NCBI GenBank assembly: GCA_964568585.1
Contig: CAZMQI010000007.1
Location: 1 to 64,000, forward strand
DNA: 64,000 nt
Direction of reading: 5' to 3'
Source of the DNA: RGZA01 sp964568585
GTDB lineage: Bacteria; Pseudomonadota; Alphaproteobacteria; UBA9219; RGZA01
Shown: positions 1-9,361 of the stretch, piece by piece
Layout of the letters: every line of letters starts with the position of its first letter
Numbering within the stretch: the stretch's first letter is position 1
Notes under the pieces: model-generated
Seen by the model: the letters and a program-made list of their open reading frames with translations, nothing else
What the model was told of the DNA's origin: nothing
The model's database searches: none
Translations under genes and position numbers: made by a program

Positions 1-1200
1 GATGCATCGGCAGCCGCCAAAATGACGCGCGATGATTTGAACCGCGATTTGACCGGTGTGGTCGGCGAATTATTGACCGAACAAAAAACACCGCTCTCCG
101 GCAGTGAACGTCAGGAACTGGTCACCAGCTTATTGGACGATATGCTTGGCCTTGGGCCACTTGAACCACTATTGGCGGATGAAACCATCAGCGAAGTCAT
201 GGTCAATGGTTCCAAACAAGTCTGGATTGAACAAAAAGGCCGTTTGACGCTGACCGATGTGCATTTCCGTGATAACGCACACGTTCTTTCAGTGGCACAG
301 CGCATCGTGAATGCGATTGGCCGCCGTGTGGATGAATCAAGCCCGTTATGTGATGCGCGTCTGGCCGATGGTAGCCGCGTGAATATCATCATCCCTCCAT
401 TGGCGATTGATGGACCAGCCATCACCATCCGTAAATTTTCCAAAAAGAAAATTACTTTGGACGTTATGGAAAAATTTGGCTCCATCAGTCCACAAATGAA
501 GAAGGTATTGGAAATTGCTGGCCGTTGCCGGCTTAACATTCTCATCTCCGGTGGTACGGGTTCAGGTAAAACGACCTTGCTTAACGCCATTTCCAAGATG
601 ATTGATAATACCGAGCGCATCGTCACCATCGAAGATGCTGCAGAATTGCAATTGCAGCAGCCGCACGTCGTGCGTCTTGAAACGCGCCCCGCCAATCTTG
701 AAGGACATGGCGAAATCAGCATGCGCGATTTACTTAAAAATTCGCTACGTATGCGCCCTGACCGCATCATTGTGGGTGAAACCCGTGGCGGCGAAGCGAT
801 TGATATGTTGCAGGCCATGAATACGGGCCATGATGGTTCGTTCTCCACTGTTCACGCCAATCGTCCACGTGAAGCGTTGATGCGTCTTGAAAACATGGTG
901 GGTTTGGCAGGCGTAAATCTCGCGCCACGTGCCATTCGTATGCAAATTGCCTCCGCGCTAGATATGATTGTACAGGTTAGCCGTATGCGCGATGGTTCGC
1001 GCCGCGTGACGTATATCAGCGAAGTATTGGGCATGGAAGGTGATGTGGTCACCATGCAGGATTTATTCACCTGTGAAACCAAAGGCGAAACGCCTGATGG
1101 AAAGTTGAACGTCGAATTCATCAATCATGGCCTTCGCCCGCATTTCTTGCCAAAAGCCGCTTACTTCAATCTCGATAAGCAATTATTGGAGATTTTATGA
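1..1200 (+). CDS. cpaF: Tad/Flp pilus assembly ATPase CpaF/TadA (5' partial)
   Basis: Secretion ATPase that powers assembly of Tad (Flp) pili at the inner membrane. The frame is open to base 1, so the gene begins outside the window; the first in-window ATG is at 22. Counting from that ATG, the N-terminal domain carries GLGPLEPLL and ISEVMVNG (residues 43-63), the Walker A GGTGSGKT lies at 177-184, and a Walker B/His-box region reads DRIIVGETRGGEA. These are standard for the CpaF branch of the GspE/VirB11 family, whose members are usually longer than 392 residues, which fits 5' truncation by the window. It overlaps tadB by 4 bp (ATGA), so translational coupling is likely. Confidence 0.95.
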   Translation, partial: DASAAAKMTRDDLNRDLTGVVGELLTEQKTPLSGSERQELVTSLLDDMLGLGPLEPLLADETISEVMVNGSKQVWIEQKGRLTLTDVHFRDNAHVLSVAQRIVNAIGRRVDESSPLCDARLADGSRVNIIIPPLAIDGPAITIRKFSKKKITLDVMEKFGSISPQMKKVLEIAGRCRLNILISGGTGSGKTTLLNAISKMIDNTERIVTIEDAAELQLQQPHVVRLETRPANLEGHGEISMRDLLKNSLRMRPDRIIVGETRGGEAIDMLQAMNTGHDGSFSTVHANRPREALMRLENMVGLAGVNLAPRAIRMQIASALDMIVQVSRMRDGSRRVTYISEVLGMEGDVVTMQDLFTCETKGETPDGKLNVEFINHGLRPHFLPKAAYFNLDKQLLEIL

Positions 1201-2183
1201 ACCCCGATATGTTGATGATGCTGGGCGGTGGGTTCATCACGATTATCATGTTGATATTCGCATTAATGCCCGGTGGTGATAGCAAGACCTTGGATAAACG
1301 TATCAAGCGTGTTGCGGGTATTGAAGAAAAACCCGAAAAGAAACAGGCCGTAGGACCAAAGGTCGAACTAAAACGCAGTATTAAGGATAGCGGCATTCCC
1401 TTTCTTGATAATTTCATCAAGACCGCATTGCCTAACCCAGAAAAACTACGTAACCGTTTGGCGCGCACCGGTATGCGTATGACCATCAGCGAATATCTGC
1501 TGCTGACCGGATTAATGATCGGCATTTTCTTTATGCTGTTCCATGTTATTCTTGGCCAGAAATTGCTACCTGCATCATTATTATCGTTGATGCTTGGAAT
1601 CTGGCTCCCGCATGTGTTTGTAGGCATGAAAGGCAAAAAGCGCTGCAAGGAATTCATCAAATTCTTTCCTGAATCCATCGATGCAATGGTGCGTGGTATT
1701 CGTTCCGGTTTGCCCATCAGCGAATCCATCAACGTGGTCGGCGAAGAAATGCCGGACCCTATTGGCTTTGAATTCCGCACCATTAAAGACGCCGTACGCA
1801 TGGGCAGAAGTTTGGAAGATGCCATGTGGGATGTCGCCAAACGCGTGGATGTACCTGAATACCGCTATCTGATTATCGCGCTGTCCATTCAAAAAGAAAC
1901 CGGCGGTAATTTGGCCGAAACATTGGCGAATGTCAGCGAAGTATTACGTAAGCGCCGCCAAATCAAACTGAAAATCAAAGCCATGTCGTCTGAAGCAAAA
2001 GCCAGCGCGATGATTTTGGGTGCATTGCCATTCATCGTCGCAACCGTATTGGGCGTTGTGGCAACCGAATACGTGATGCTGTTGTTCAATGATCCGCGCG
2101 GCAATATCTTGCTTGGCATCGCCTTTGGCATGCTTGGTTTTGGTATCTGGATAATGGCGCAGATGATTAATTTCGAGATATAG
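1197..2183 (+). CDS. tadB: Tad pilus inner-membrane platform protein TadB (CpaG)
   Basis: Inner-membrane platform subunit of the Tad pilus machine, partner of TadC and of the ATPase encoded just upstream. The 328-residue protein has an N-terminal membrane segment (about residues 8-25), a basic linker, two membrane segments around 100-145, a T2SSF-type cytoplasmic domain (about 150-280, with FFPESIDAMVRGIRSGLPIS near its start) and two C-terminal membrane segments. The ATG overlaps the cpaF stop codon. Length and segment order match the family. The neighbouring gene is tadC, only 14 bp downstream, so the three form one operon. Confidence 0.93.
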   Translation: MNPDMLMMLGGGFITIIMLIFALMPGGDSKTLDKRIKRVAGIEEKPEKKQAVGPKVELKRSIKDSGIPFLDNFIKTALPNPEKLRNRLARTGMRMTISEYLLLTGLMIGIFFMLFHVILGQKLLPASLLSLMLGIWLPHVFVGMKGKKRCKEFIKFFPESIDAMVRGIRSGLPISESINVVGEEMPDPIGFEFRTIKDAVRMGRSLEDAMWDVAKRVDVPEYRYLIIALSIQKETGGNLAETLANVSEVLRKRRQIKLKIKAMSSEAKASAMILGALPFIVATVLGVVATEYVMLLFNDPRGNILLGIAFGMLGFGIWIMAQMINFEI

Positions 2184-2197
2184 CACATTGGATTAAC

Positions 2198-3169
2198 ATG
2201 ATTGATACAGGCACCGCCAGTTGGATGAGTTTCATGGACAATGATATGCTTGTCTATGCCGCTGGGCTTGGCGCATTCGTGGTCGTCATGCTGGTATGGC
2301 AGGCATTATCCGGAAGCGAAGTCACGGAACGGCGCTTAAAATCCGTTTTACAACGCCGGGATGATTTACGTGCTGAACTTAAATCGCAATCCACGCGCCG
2401 TGACGGTGTATTACAACAAGATTTCATCAAGCAGCTTGCTGCCAAACTAAAGAACACACCGTGGCTCTATTCTGTTGAACTACGTAAAAATCTTGCACGA
2501 GCAGGTATGCGTAACAAGGAAGCCGTTGGTTTCTTCGCCATGACCAAGGTAGGTATGCCGCTGGTGTTATTCCTGCTTGCTTTATTCTTAACCGCCGGTC
2601 TTGGCATCGCCGAGAAAAAGCCGCTGATTAAATTACTGATGATGCTGGGCATGCCCACCATCGCGTTTATGTTGCCCGATATGTGGCTGAAAAATACCAT
2701 TCAAAAGCGGGAAGATATTCTGCGTAAATCGCTTCCCGATGCATTCGATTTGCTGGTCATATGCGCGGAAGCAGGTTTGGGTCTGGATGCCGCGCTTGAC
2801 CGCGTGGCACGTGAAATAACCCAAAGCACGCCAGTTTTGGCCGAAGAAATTGGTATTACCGCGGTTGAGCTTGGCTTTTTGCCCGACCGTAAGGTGGCGT
2901 TGCAAGGCTTTGCTGACCGCGTGCAGTTGCCATCGGTGCGCGCTCTGGTGAATACCCTTACACAAAGCGAACGCTACGGTACACCGCTGGCGCAAGCCTT
3001 GCGCGTATTATCATCGGAACTCCGCGAAGAACGTATGATGAAAGCGGAAGAAAAAGCAGCCAAGCTTCCTGCAACCCTTACCGTGCCGATGATTTTATTC
3101 ATCCTGCCAACGCTATTTATCGTATTGCTTGGCCCTGCGATTATTCGCGTATTTGATTTGAATAGATAG
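2198..3169 (+). CDS. tadC: Tad pilus inner-membrane platform protein TadC (CpaH)
   Basis: Second T2SSF platform protein of the Tad pilus. The 323-residue product has an N-terminal membrane segment (about 20-38), a membrane pair around 105-155, the T2SSF helical domain with LPDAFDLLVICAEAG (about residues 180-194), and a C-terminal hydrophobic segment ending in RVFDLNR. It lies 14 bp after tadB. The last 66 bp, encoding the C-terminal segment, recur in degraded form at 3783-3848. The usual tadD-type TPR gene is not directly next to it in the same orientation; a TPR lipoprotein lies on the opposite strand at 4341-5405. Confidence 0.93.
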   Translation: MIDTGTASWMSFMDNDMLVYAAGLGAFVVVMLVWQALSGSEVTERRLKSVLQRRDDLRAELKSQSTRRDGVLQQDFIKQLAAKLKNTPWLYSVELRKNLARAGMRNKEAVGFFAMTKVGMPLVLFLLALFLTAGLGIAEKKPLIKLLMMLGMPTIAFMLPDMWLKNTIQKREDILRKSLPDAFDLLVICAEAGLGLDAALDRVAREITQSTPVLAEEIGITAVELGFLPDRKVALQGFADRVQLPSVRALVNTLTQSERYGTPLAQALRVLSSELREERMMKAEEKAAKLPATLTVPMILFILPTLFIVLLGPAIIRVFDLNR

Positions 3170-3252
3170 GTTACAGTCCGTTAACCTTAATTATTAGAAT
3201 GGTTTAAATAGTGTTCAGATAATATCATATTCATATTTTTTAAGAAATTGAT

Positions 3253-3741
3253 ATGGCTGAACCAGTAATTCCAACACAGTATCAGGCTTATGCGCGCGAC
3301 CCAGCGCGTGAAGCAGAATTACAGGGTATGGGTGTTCGTGATCCCGTTCTGGCATGTGTAGCATCTCAACTTGAGCAAGCAGACGGGTTTAAACTTCAAC
3401 CGCTTCGTGTCAATCCCGGTGCCTATGGAGTGGAATTATCAGATCCGGATAAGCGCATAGAGGCTTATGCAACATATCATAGCAACCAAGGGGATTATTT
3501 GACTCTCCGCAAGCGAGATGCTCAGGATGGCATCGTTGATTTTTCGGTTGGGGTTGGTGGTGGAACCGATCCAATATCCCGAAATGGATCGAACTACCTG
3601 ACTGATTTGTCGCCTGATGGAAATATTACTAAAGGGTCCGATATCGTTACTGGCACAAACCCGACAGCAGCAAGTGAACGACATGTGGAAGAACACCGCA
3701 AAAAATTGGACGCTATAGCACCCTGTTATCCAACAAGCTAA
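3253..3741 (+). CDS. Hypothetical protein next to tadC
   Basis: A 162-residue soluble protein that I do not recognise. It has no signal peptide or membrane segment. The ATG at 3253 follows an AT-rich leader with only a weak purine stretch (AAGAAA) upstream. The middle is Gly/Asp rich (VGVGGGTDP) and the C-terminus is polar. It sits 83 bp after tadC and is followed by a stray copy of the tadC 3' end, so it appears to be part of a duplicated tadC-tail-plus-gene unit. A role linked to the pilus locus is possible only by proximity. Confidence 0.65.
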   Translation: MAEPVIPTQYQAYARDPAREAELQGMGVRDPVLACVASQLEQADGFKLQPLRVNPGAYGVELSDPDKRIEAYATYHSNQGDYLTLRKRDAQDGIVDFSVGVGGGTDPISRNGSNYLTDLSPDGNITKGSDIVTGTNPTAASERHVEEHRKKLDAIAPCYPTS

Positions 3742-3782
3742 CTTAAACAAGTATTTTTAAGGTTTAGTAGACGTATCTGGCG

Positions 3783-3848
3783 CTGCCAACGTTATTTATC
3801 GTGTTGCTTGCCCCTGCGATTATGCGCGTATTTGACCTAAATAAATAG
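3783..3848 (+). pseudogene. Remnant of a duplicated tadC 3' end
   Basis: These 66 bp match the last 66 bp of tadC (3104-3169) at 58 positions by my alignment, including the stop codon. Read in the tadC frame the segment still encodes LPTLFIVLL, then APAIMRVFDLNK, then a stop. Five of the eight differences are silent, which suggests that the copy diverged while still coding. No start or upstream tadC sequence is present, so this is a remnant. Confidence 0.8.
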
Positions 3849-3905
3849 AAAAGTAACGGGTCCGCCTTACACTTAATAAAAATAAATTATTAATGGATTT
3901 TTAGC

Positions 3906-4337
3906 GTGGCTGAGCGTGTTTTAAGAAGCAATGTGCTGAGTAATCAAGCTGCGAATAATCACTCCTATTCTGTCCCAGCCTCGGGGATTGTAACCTTGTC
4001 GCGTGAATTACTCGCAGACCTCAAAACGCGTGGATTGAATTATTTGCATGTCGCAAATAACGGTGAAGGTGGGCAGATGTTTGTCGTCGCATCAAAAAAT
4101 AAATCATTAACTAATCAACTTCCTCAATCTGATATAACCAAGCAGCTTCAAGAAGGCCTTGTTGGTCTATCACAAATCAATACAGTCGGTATTCGTTTGG
4201 GAGAGGGCGGCCCTGTTATTTCATCGCGCCATTTGATTGTATCGCAGCAAGTATTACAATCAGGTCTTCTCGAACAAGAAGGCCTGGATTGGCAGTCGCG
4301 TCTGAAAACAGCCCCCGCAAATAGATTGGCGCCATAG
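3906..4337 (+). CDS. Hypothetical protein downstream of tadC-tail remnant
   Basis: A 143-residue protein with no recognisable family, signal peptide or membrane segment. It starts with GTG (VAERV); the alternative is a later in-frame start. The gene at 3253 begins similarly (MAEPV) and also follows a tadC tail, so both may descend from one ancestral position, but the two proteins do not visibly align beyond the first residues. It is convergent with the TPR lipoprotein gene, with only 3 bp between stop codons. Confidence 0.6.
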   Translation: MAERVLRSNVLSNQAANNHSYSVPASGIVTLSRELLADLKTRGLNYLHVANNGEGGQMFVVASKNKSLTNQLPQSDITKQLQEGLVGLSQINTVGIRLGEGGPVISSRHLIVSQQVLQSGLLEQEGLDWQSRLKTAPANRLAP

Positions 4338-4340
4338 CTA

Positions 4341-5405
4341 TTACTGCTGCGTTGGCGGTGCTAATGGAACAACAGCATCAGCTGCGGGTGCCGCAGGTGC
4401 GGCAGAAGGCGCAGTCTCAACTTTCGGCTCTTCCTTCTTCACTTCAGGTTTTGGCATTTTTTTAACGGCTGGCTTCTTTATTACGATCTTTGGCTCGTCA
4501 GGCGTAATGCCCATCGCCTTTTGGCGCATCTTCCGGTAGCTGGCGATGTTTTTTTCAACAGCCGCACGCGGTAAATCCTGCATCGCTATTTTGCGTGCAT
4601 CATTCTCACGTCCGGCCATACCATATGCCAGTGCAAGGTTCTGACGGTGTTGTACCGTCACGCGCGGGTCATCCACCAGTTTTTCAAATATCTCGATGGC
4701 CTCTGGAATTTGCCCGGCAAGGATGTAGGTAAAGCCAAGATTATTGCGTGTCGTCAACCGGTCTGGGTCGATGGACAGCGATGTTTTAAAGCTTTCAACG
4801 GCTTTTTCATAATGGCCGGGAATATCATCCGCCCGTGTATAGGCCATGCCCAGCATGTTCAATACTTCAGGACTATCGCCTTTAGCTCCGCGGTATTTAT
4901 TCAGCTGATCAATCGCTTTATCATGAAGCCCAAGCGTCATCAGGTTTTTGGCAACGCCCATATTGGCATCTTCGTTCTCGTTATCCTGACGGATGATTTC
5001 ACGGTAAGCCTGCAGTGCTTCTTGTGGTTTTTCGCGTATCTCTGCAACACGCGCCATACCTTTCAGCGCAGCGATGGAATTGGGGTTGGTGCTGAGCGCG
5101 CGTTGATAGAGCATGTTCGCGCTTGTTAAATCATTGCTCGCCAACATTTTTTCGGCAGTTTTCAGCAGCGTTGCGGTTGCTTCATCTTCGTCTTCAATTT
5201 CCTTTTCGGGGCGCTGTGCAGATGTCGGCTCATACAATTTGCGCTCTATGCTGGGACCTGTTGATTTGCTTTTTATATTCGATGTCGCGGCTTGTGGTTT
5301 TTCGGGCGCTTCTACGCTCACGCTGTCAGATGAACATGCGGCCATGCACATGCCCAGTAAAACAACAGAAAAAACGCTGTAAAAGCCGCGGGTTAGATGG
5401 GTCAT
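4341..5405 (-). CDS. TPR-repeat lipoprotein, TadD-like
   Basis: Predicted outer-membrane or periplasmic lipoprotein with tetratricopeptide repeats, the architecture of TadD/PilF-type pilotins. I use the ATG at 5405 (MTHLTRGFYS), because it places a hydrophobic signal directly before a lipobox ending MAAC; the frame extends further upstream to 5438. TPR-like repeats run over about residues 95-275, with typical patterns such as NNLGFTYILAGQ. The C-terminal 60 residues are Lys/Pro/Ala rich and low in complexity. Location beside the tad genes supports a pilus role, but it is transcribed towards them on the opposite strand. Confidence 0.8.
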   Translation of the reverse strand: MTHLTRGFYSVFSVVLLGMCMAACSSDSVSVEAPEKPQAATSNIKSKSTGPSIERKLYEPTSAQRPEKEIEDEDEATATLLKTAEKMLASNDLTSANMLYQRALSTNPNSIAALKGMARVAEIREKPQEALQAYREIIRQDNENEDANMGVAKNLMTLGLHDKAIDQLNKYRGAKGDSPEVLNMLGMAYTRADDIPGHYEKAVESFKTSLSIDPDRLTTRNNLGFTYILAGQIPEAIEIFEKLVDDPRVTVQHRQNLALAYGMAGRENDARKIAMQDLPRAAVEKNIASYRKMRQKAMGITPDEPKIVIKKPAVKKMPKPEVKKEEPKVETAPSAAPAAPAADAVVPLAPPTQQ

Positions 5406-5509
5406 AGAATGCCTATAATGAAGGTAAAAGTTTATCAAAGCTTAACCCAATTTTATAAGTAATGAAATATGCTGAAAGCTCGTTCCCACTAGCAAATGAA
5501 TGAAGCAAA

Positions 5510-5980
5510 ATGTCAAACGCACTCCCTATGTCAACGTTAATGCTAGAGCTGCCCCAGCTGATGGAGCGCCTGCATCGCCGCTTTTTAGACGTGGTTCGCC
5601 TTGAAATGACGAGAGTCGGTATCAGGGACATTAACCCGGTACAAATTATGATGCTTGCCACAATCGGCAACCAGGATATGGCCGTGCGCGATTTAATTGA
5701 ACGTGGCTATTACCTTGGCTCCAACGCATCGTACAATATCAAAAATCTTGCTGAGGGTGGATATCTGGAACGTCTGACCGACGAACATGACAGACGTTCA
5801 GCACGCGTACGTATCACCCCAAAAGGTCAAAAGGTCATCGACCAGTTAAATATCCTTGGCGATAAAATCGGCCGTGATTTATTACCCAATGAAAAAGACA
5901 AGGATGACTATCAGATCAGCTTGCGTCTGATGCGTCGCTTCGAGCGCGAATGCTCGACCTTGATTCATGCATCAGAGTAG
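5510..5980 (+). CDS. ldtR: MarR-family winged-helix regulator, LdtR-like
   Basis: A 156-residue MarR-type DNA-binding protein. The winged helix spans about residues 45-115; NASYNIKNLAEGGYLERL is the recognition-helix region and DRRSARVRITPKGQ the wing. The YYLGSNASYN signature resembles LdtR, the alphaproteobacterial regulator known in Liberibacter and Sinorhizobium to control L,D-transpeptidase and stress genes. No ldt gene is adjacent here. The 3' end overlaps the convergent ccmF by 9 bp. The assignment to the LdtR branch rests on motif memory, not on a search. Confidence 0.8.
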   Translation: MSNALPMSTLMLELPQLMERLHRRFLDVVRLEMTRVGIRDINPVQIMMLATIGNQDMAVRDLIERGYYLGSNASYNIKNLAEGGYLERLTDEHDRRSARVRITPKGQKVIDQLNILGDKIGRDLLPNEKDKDDYQISLRLMRRFERECSTLIHASE

Positions 5981-7909
5981 CTGGTTCGCCGCAGCATCAG
6001 AGGTGCGGCTTCGCCACATCATCTGAATAAGGGCGGCTGCGCCTCCTAGCGCCATAATCAAACACCCAAACCAGATCCACGGAATGAGCGGATGTGCCGT
6101 TGCGCGCACTGTCCATCCCTTAACGGTGTTATCAGGATTCTTCTGGGGTTCGCCCAGCACCAGATATAAATCCGACAGGCCATCGGTATAAATCGCTACA
6201 TCGCTCAGTAATTTTTCACCTACCGGATAAAACCGGCGTTCAGGGTTAAGCGTTGTGATTAATCCCTTGCTATCCGTTACATGGAATGTGGCGCGTTCAG
6301 AGATATAATTGGGACCAGTGACATGGTCGATTTTGTCAAAAAAGAATGTCATCTGGTTCAGCTTCAATTCGCTGCCGGGTTTCATCAAATCAATGACTTC
6401 GGTTGATAGATGGCTGCTTGCAACCATGCCGCACAAGGCGATTGCCAGCCCGCCATGTGCCAGCGTCATAGGTAGTTTTTGGGGTAAGGTTAGTTTTTTG
6501 TTTTTAACAAAGCCCAAAATGGTCGCCGATAGCAGCCATGCTGCAAATCCAATGCCCAGATAGAAACGTAGCGCCTGTTGCTGGTCAATCGCCAATGCAA
6601 GCAGAACGATAGCGCAGGAGGTTAGGAAACAAACTTGCAACTGCGGAAAAATCCGTTTCAATTCATCGTGCCGCCATGCAAGGAACGGTGCAAAGCCCAT
6701 AAGAAACACCAGTGGCATCATCAATGGCGTAAAGCTCGCTTCGAAATAGGGCGGGCCAACGGAGATTTGTGCATTATTGATAAGTTCGAAAATCAACGGA
6801 TATAGCGTGCCAAGCAATACCGTCGCAGCGGCGGTCACCAGAAACAAATTATTCAGAACCAGAAAAGATTCACGTGAAATAGGCGCGAAGTTTTGCTCAC
6901 TCGTGAACAGATGCCCACGCAGTGCGAATAATAACAGGCCAATGCCGGAGCTGACACCAATCAACAGCAATACAAATACACCGCGTTCCGGATCAAGCGC
7001 AAAGGCATGAACCGATGTGATGATGCCGGAGCGTACCAAGAACGTGCCAATCATCGAAAAGGTAAAGGTGATAAGGCCGAGTAGCACCGTCCATGTCTTT
7101 AACGTGCCGCGCTTTTCAACCACGATGAGCGAATGGAGAAGGGCAGTTCCCGAAAGCCATGGAATGAAGGATGCGTTTTCAACGGGGTCCCAAAACCACC
7201 AACCGCCCCAGCCTAGTTCGTAATAGGCCCACCATGAACCCATAGTGATGCCGATGGTCAGCGCACACCATGCAACCAGTACGAATGGACGAAGTACCCG
7301 TGCCCATTCACGCGTCACCTGGCCGGTCAGCAATGCGGCGATTGAAAATGAGAATGCGAGCGAGAAACCAACATAGCCCAGATACAGCATGGGTGGATGA
7401 AAGGCTAAGGCAGGATCTTGCAATAACGGGTTTAATCCCAAGCCTTCCGCAGGAGCGGGCACTAATTGAATGAACGGGTTCGATGTAAAGACAATGAAGG
7501 CAAGAAAACCTGCAACCAGTAGGGTTTGGGTCGCCAGAATACGCATGACCATGGTTGGCGATAGCGAAGAGCGCAAAATTGCCAGCACCGCGCCAAAAAA
7601 ACTGGCGACTAATACCCATAAAATCATCGACCCTTCATGGTTGCCCCATACGCCGGTGATTTTATATAATAACGGCTTTAATGTATGGCTGTTTTGATAA
7701 ACGGTGATGACGGAAAAATCCGATAGCACAAAGGCAAGGATAAGCAGACCAAAGGCTGTCGCAATTCCTGCAAACACCGCCACGCTGCCAATGCGCGTCA
7801 TGCGGCGTAGCAACAAACTATGTTCCTTCGCAATGAACCCGCATATGGATGTTGCCACCGCCAATAACAGCGTCACGAACAATATATCTTGGCCAATTTG
7901 TGCGATCAT
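5972..7909 (-). CDS. ccmF: Cytochrome c haem lyase subunit CcmF
   Basis: Large polytopic inner-membrane protein that transfers haem from CcmE to apocytochrome c in System I maturation. The 645-residue length is typical. The tryptophan-rich haem-handling WWD motif, WGGWWFWDPVENASF, is at residues 234-248, and many hydrophobic segments flank it, with conserved periplasmic histidines (for example HPPMLYLGYVGFS near 171). No other ccm genes are within the window, so the ccm operon is split or this copy is separate. Downstream it converges on ldtR. Confidence 0.95.
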   Translation of the reverse strand: MIAQIGQDILFVTLLLAVATSICGFIAKEHSLLLRRMTRIGSVAVFAGIATAFGLLILAFVLSDFSVITVYQNSHTLKPLLYKITGVWGNHEGSMILWVLVASFFGAVLAILRSSLSPTMVMRILATQTLLVAGFLAFIVFTSNPFIQLVPAPAEGLGLNPLLQDPALAFHPPMLYLGYVGFSLAFSFSIAALLTGQVTREWARVLRPFVLVAWCALTIGITMGSWWAYYELGWGGWWFWDPVENASFIPWLSGTALLHSLIVVEKRGTLKTWTVLLGLITFTFSMIGTFLVRSGIITSVHAFALDPERGVFVLLLIGVSSGIGLLLFALRGHLFTSEQNFAPISRESFLVLNNLFLVTAAATVLLGTLYPLIFELINNAQISVGPPYFEASFTPLMMPLVFLMGFAPFLAWRHDELKRIFPQLQVCFLTSCAIVLLALAIDQQQALRFYLGIGFAAWLLSATILGFVKNKKLTLPQKLPMTLAHGGLAIALCGMVASSHLSTEVIDLMKPGSELKLNQMTFFFDKIDHVTGPNYISERATFHVTDSKGLITTLNPERRFYPVGEKLLSDVAIYTDGLSDLYLVLGEPQKNPDNTVKGWTVRATAHPLIPWIWFGCLIMALGGAAALIQMMWRSRTSDAAANQLL

Positions 7910-7936
7910 TTTTGTACAATCATTTCTTTTGGGCCA

Positions 7937-8491
7937 TTATGCAAAACTTGCTTCAATAGGAATAGAAAGGGATGATTTGAACATCTGTGCCTTGCCGCAT
8001 AAAATCGCGCTGCTGGCGATTTTCCAGATTTGCAAATCGGCAAAACTATCTCCTGCATATACGAATGCTCTGGCGATATGGTCACGAATGAATCTGGCCT
8101 TATTGCGGCCTTTTAAGTTGGTGGTCCCGTTGCTGCCATAGGCAGCATCAAACAGCCCGAGGAATGACGCTACATGTTTTACAATGCGTTCATCGGCTGC
8201 GCTAACCAGATATAATTTGCGCCCCAGTGCCTTTTGTTCTTTCAGATAGCTGAGCAATTCGGTGCGGTAAGGGAAGGTTTCAGGATCCAGATCGATTTCT
8301 TTGGCAAGCCATGCCTTGGCAGCAGCGCGCCGAATGCAAAGCCAGACAAGAAACCACGGCAACAACCACGGCTTGGTCAGTACCAATTGCTTTATGCCAA
8401 GTACCAGCACATCGGTGTGGATGAGGGTTTCGTCAAGATCTACACATAAGGGTAGCAGTGGACCCTTATCATTTATAACTGGGTTACTCAT
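7937..8491 (-). CDS. HAD-superfamily phosphatase
   Basis: A 184-residue haloacid-dehalogenase hydrolase. Motif I is DLDETL (residues 18-23, nucleophile D18, acid D20), motif II is the VSAA region, and motif IV is YAGDSFADLQIW. It resembles the stand-alone form of the HAD domain often fused to UbiA-type prenyltransferases, but the prenyltransferase half is absent. A hydrophobic stretch around residues 30-53 may associate with the membrane. The start overlaps the panB stop by 4 bp, so it is co-transcribed with panB. The substrate is unknown. Confidence 0.8.
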   Translation of the reverse strand: MSNPVINDKGPLLPLCVDLDETLIHTDVLVLGIKQLVLTKPWLLPWFLVWLCIRRAAAKAWLAKEIDLDPETFPYRTELLSYLKEQKALGRKLYLVSAADERIVKHVASFLGLFDAAYGSNGTTNLKGRNKARFIRDHIARAFVYAGDSFADLQIWKIASSAILCGKAQMFKSSLSIPIEASFA

Positions 8492-9360
8492 TTGGTTTTG
8501 ATATATAGATTTTCTGGGCCAGGGAAACGTCGTGCTTTGACGTCCATTTCAAGACTTTGTAGCGCGTGTTCTGCGTCCTGATACAAATTGGCATATGGTT
8601 TCACGAATTTTGCTTTGGCCCCTGGAACTAGCCCCAATACGTCTTCGGTCACCAGAATTTGTGCATCGCAGGCAGGGGATGCGCCGATGCCAATGGTAGG
8701 TATTGCAACACTTTGGGTAATCTCGCGGCTCACATGTTCCATTGTGCCTTCTACGACAATTGCGAATGCTCCGGCTTCTTCAACGGCCTTAGCATCGTGC
8801 TTCAACATTTCAATCTGGTCTTCGGTTTTGCCTTGTACCTTATATCCGCCCATCACATGCACTTGTTGTGGGCGAAGGCCAATATGGCCAAGCACAGGAA
8901 TGCCGCGTTCCACCAGAAAACGTATGGTACTTGCCATTTCCGCGCCGCCTTCCAGTTTGATGGCGCCAGCGCCAGTCTTCTTCATCACGCGGGAACAATT
9001 CTCGAATGCTTGGGCGGGGGAAGCTTGATATGTACCAAATGGCATATCAACAACGCATAAAGCACGTTGGCAAAATTGTGCCACGCAACGGCCATGCGTC
9101 ATCATCATTTCCAATGTCACACCCAAGGTATTGGGCATGCCGTATAATACCATACCCAAACTATCACCCACCAATACAAGGTCGGCATGCTTATCTGCAA
9201 TTTGCGCGATGGGCGCGGTGTAAGCCGTCAGTGCCAAAAAGGGTTCGGCGCGGTTTTTCGCCGCTCTGATATCCTGCACGGTAAGTTTTTTGACGGGTGG
9301 GGGGGTATGAATGCTCATGGGCGCATTTTTACTAGCTTGCAGCGTATCGTGCAAAGGCAT
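8488..9360 (-). CDS. panB: 3-methyl-2-oxobutanoate hydroxymethyltransferase PanB
   Basis: First step of pantothenate synthesis: transfers a hydroxymethyl group from methylene-tetrahydrofolate to 3-methyl-2-oxobutanoate. Family signatures seen are TAYTAPIAQIADKHADLVLVG split around the Mg-binding DSLGM, and IPTIGIGASPACDAQ near the C-terminus. The frame gives 290 residues; ATG at 9318 (MSIHTPPP) gives 276, closer to the usual length of about 265-275, so either start is possible. The partner panC is not in the window. It is likely co-expressed with the HAD gene that follows. Confidence 0.95.
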   Translation of the reverse strand: MPLHDTLQASKNAPMSIHTPPPVKKLTVQDIRAAKNRAEPFLALTAYTAPIAQIADKHADLVLVGDSLGMVLYGMPNTLGVTLEMMMTHGRCVAQFCQRALCVVDMPFGTYQASPAQAFENCSRVMKKTGAGAIKLEGGAEMASTIRFLVERGIPVLGHIGLRPQQVHVMGGYKVQGKTEDQIEMLKHDAKAVEEAGAFAIVVEGTMEHVSREITQSVAIPTIGIGASPACDAQILVTEDVLGLVPGAKAKFVKPYANLYQDAEHALQSLEMDVKARRFPGPENLYIKTK

Positions 9361-9361
9361 T

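Noticed and set aside
111..848. Long antisense open frame inside cpaF
   Set aside because: It is the mirror of a well-supported gene and encodes a low-complexity, Ser/Arg-rich product with no motifs.
6867..6880. Second parS-like palindrome
   Set aside because: The core TTCACGTGAA is present inside ccmF, but the required outer GT/AC positions are missing.
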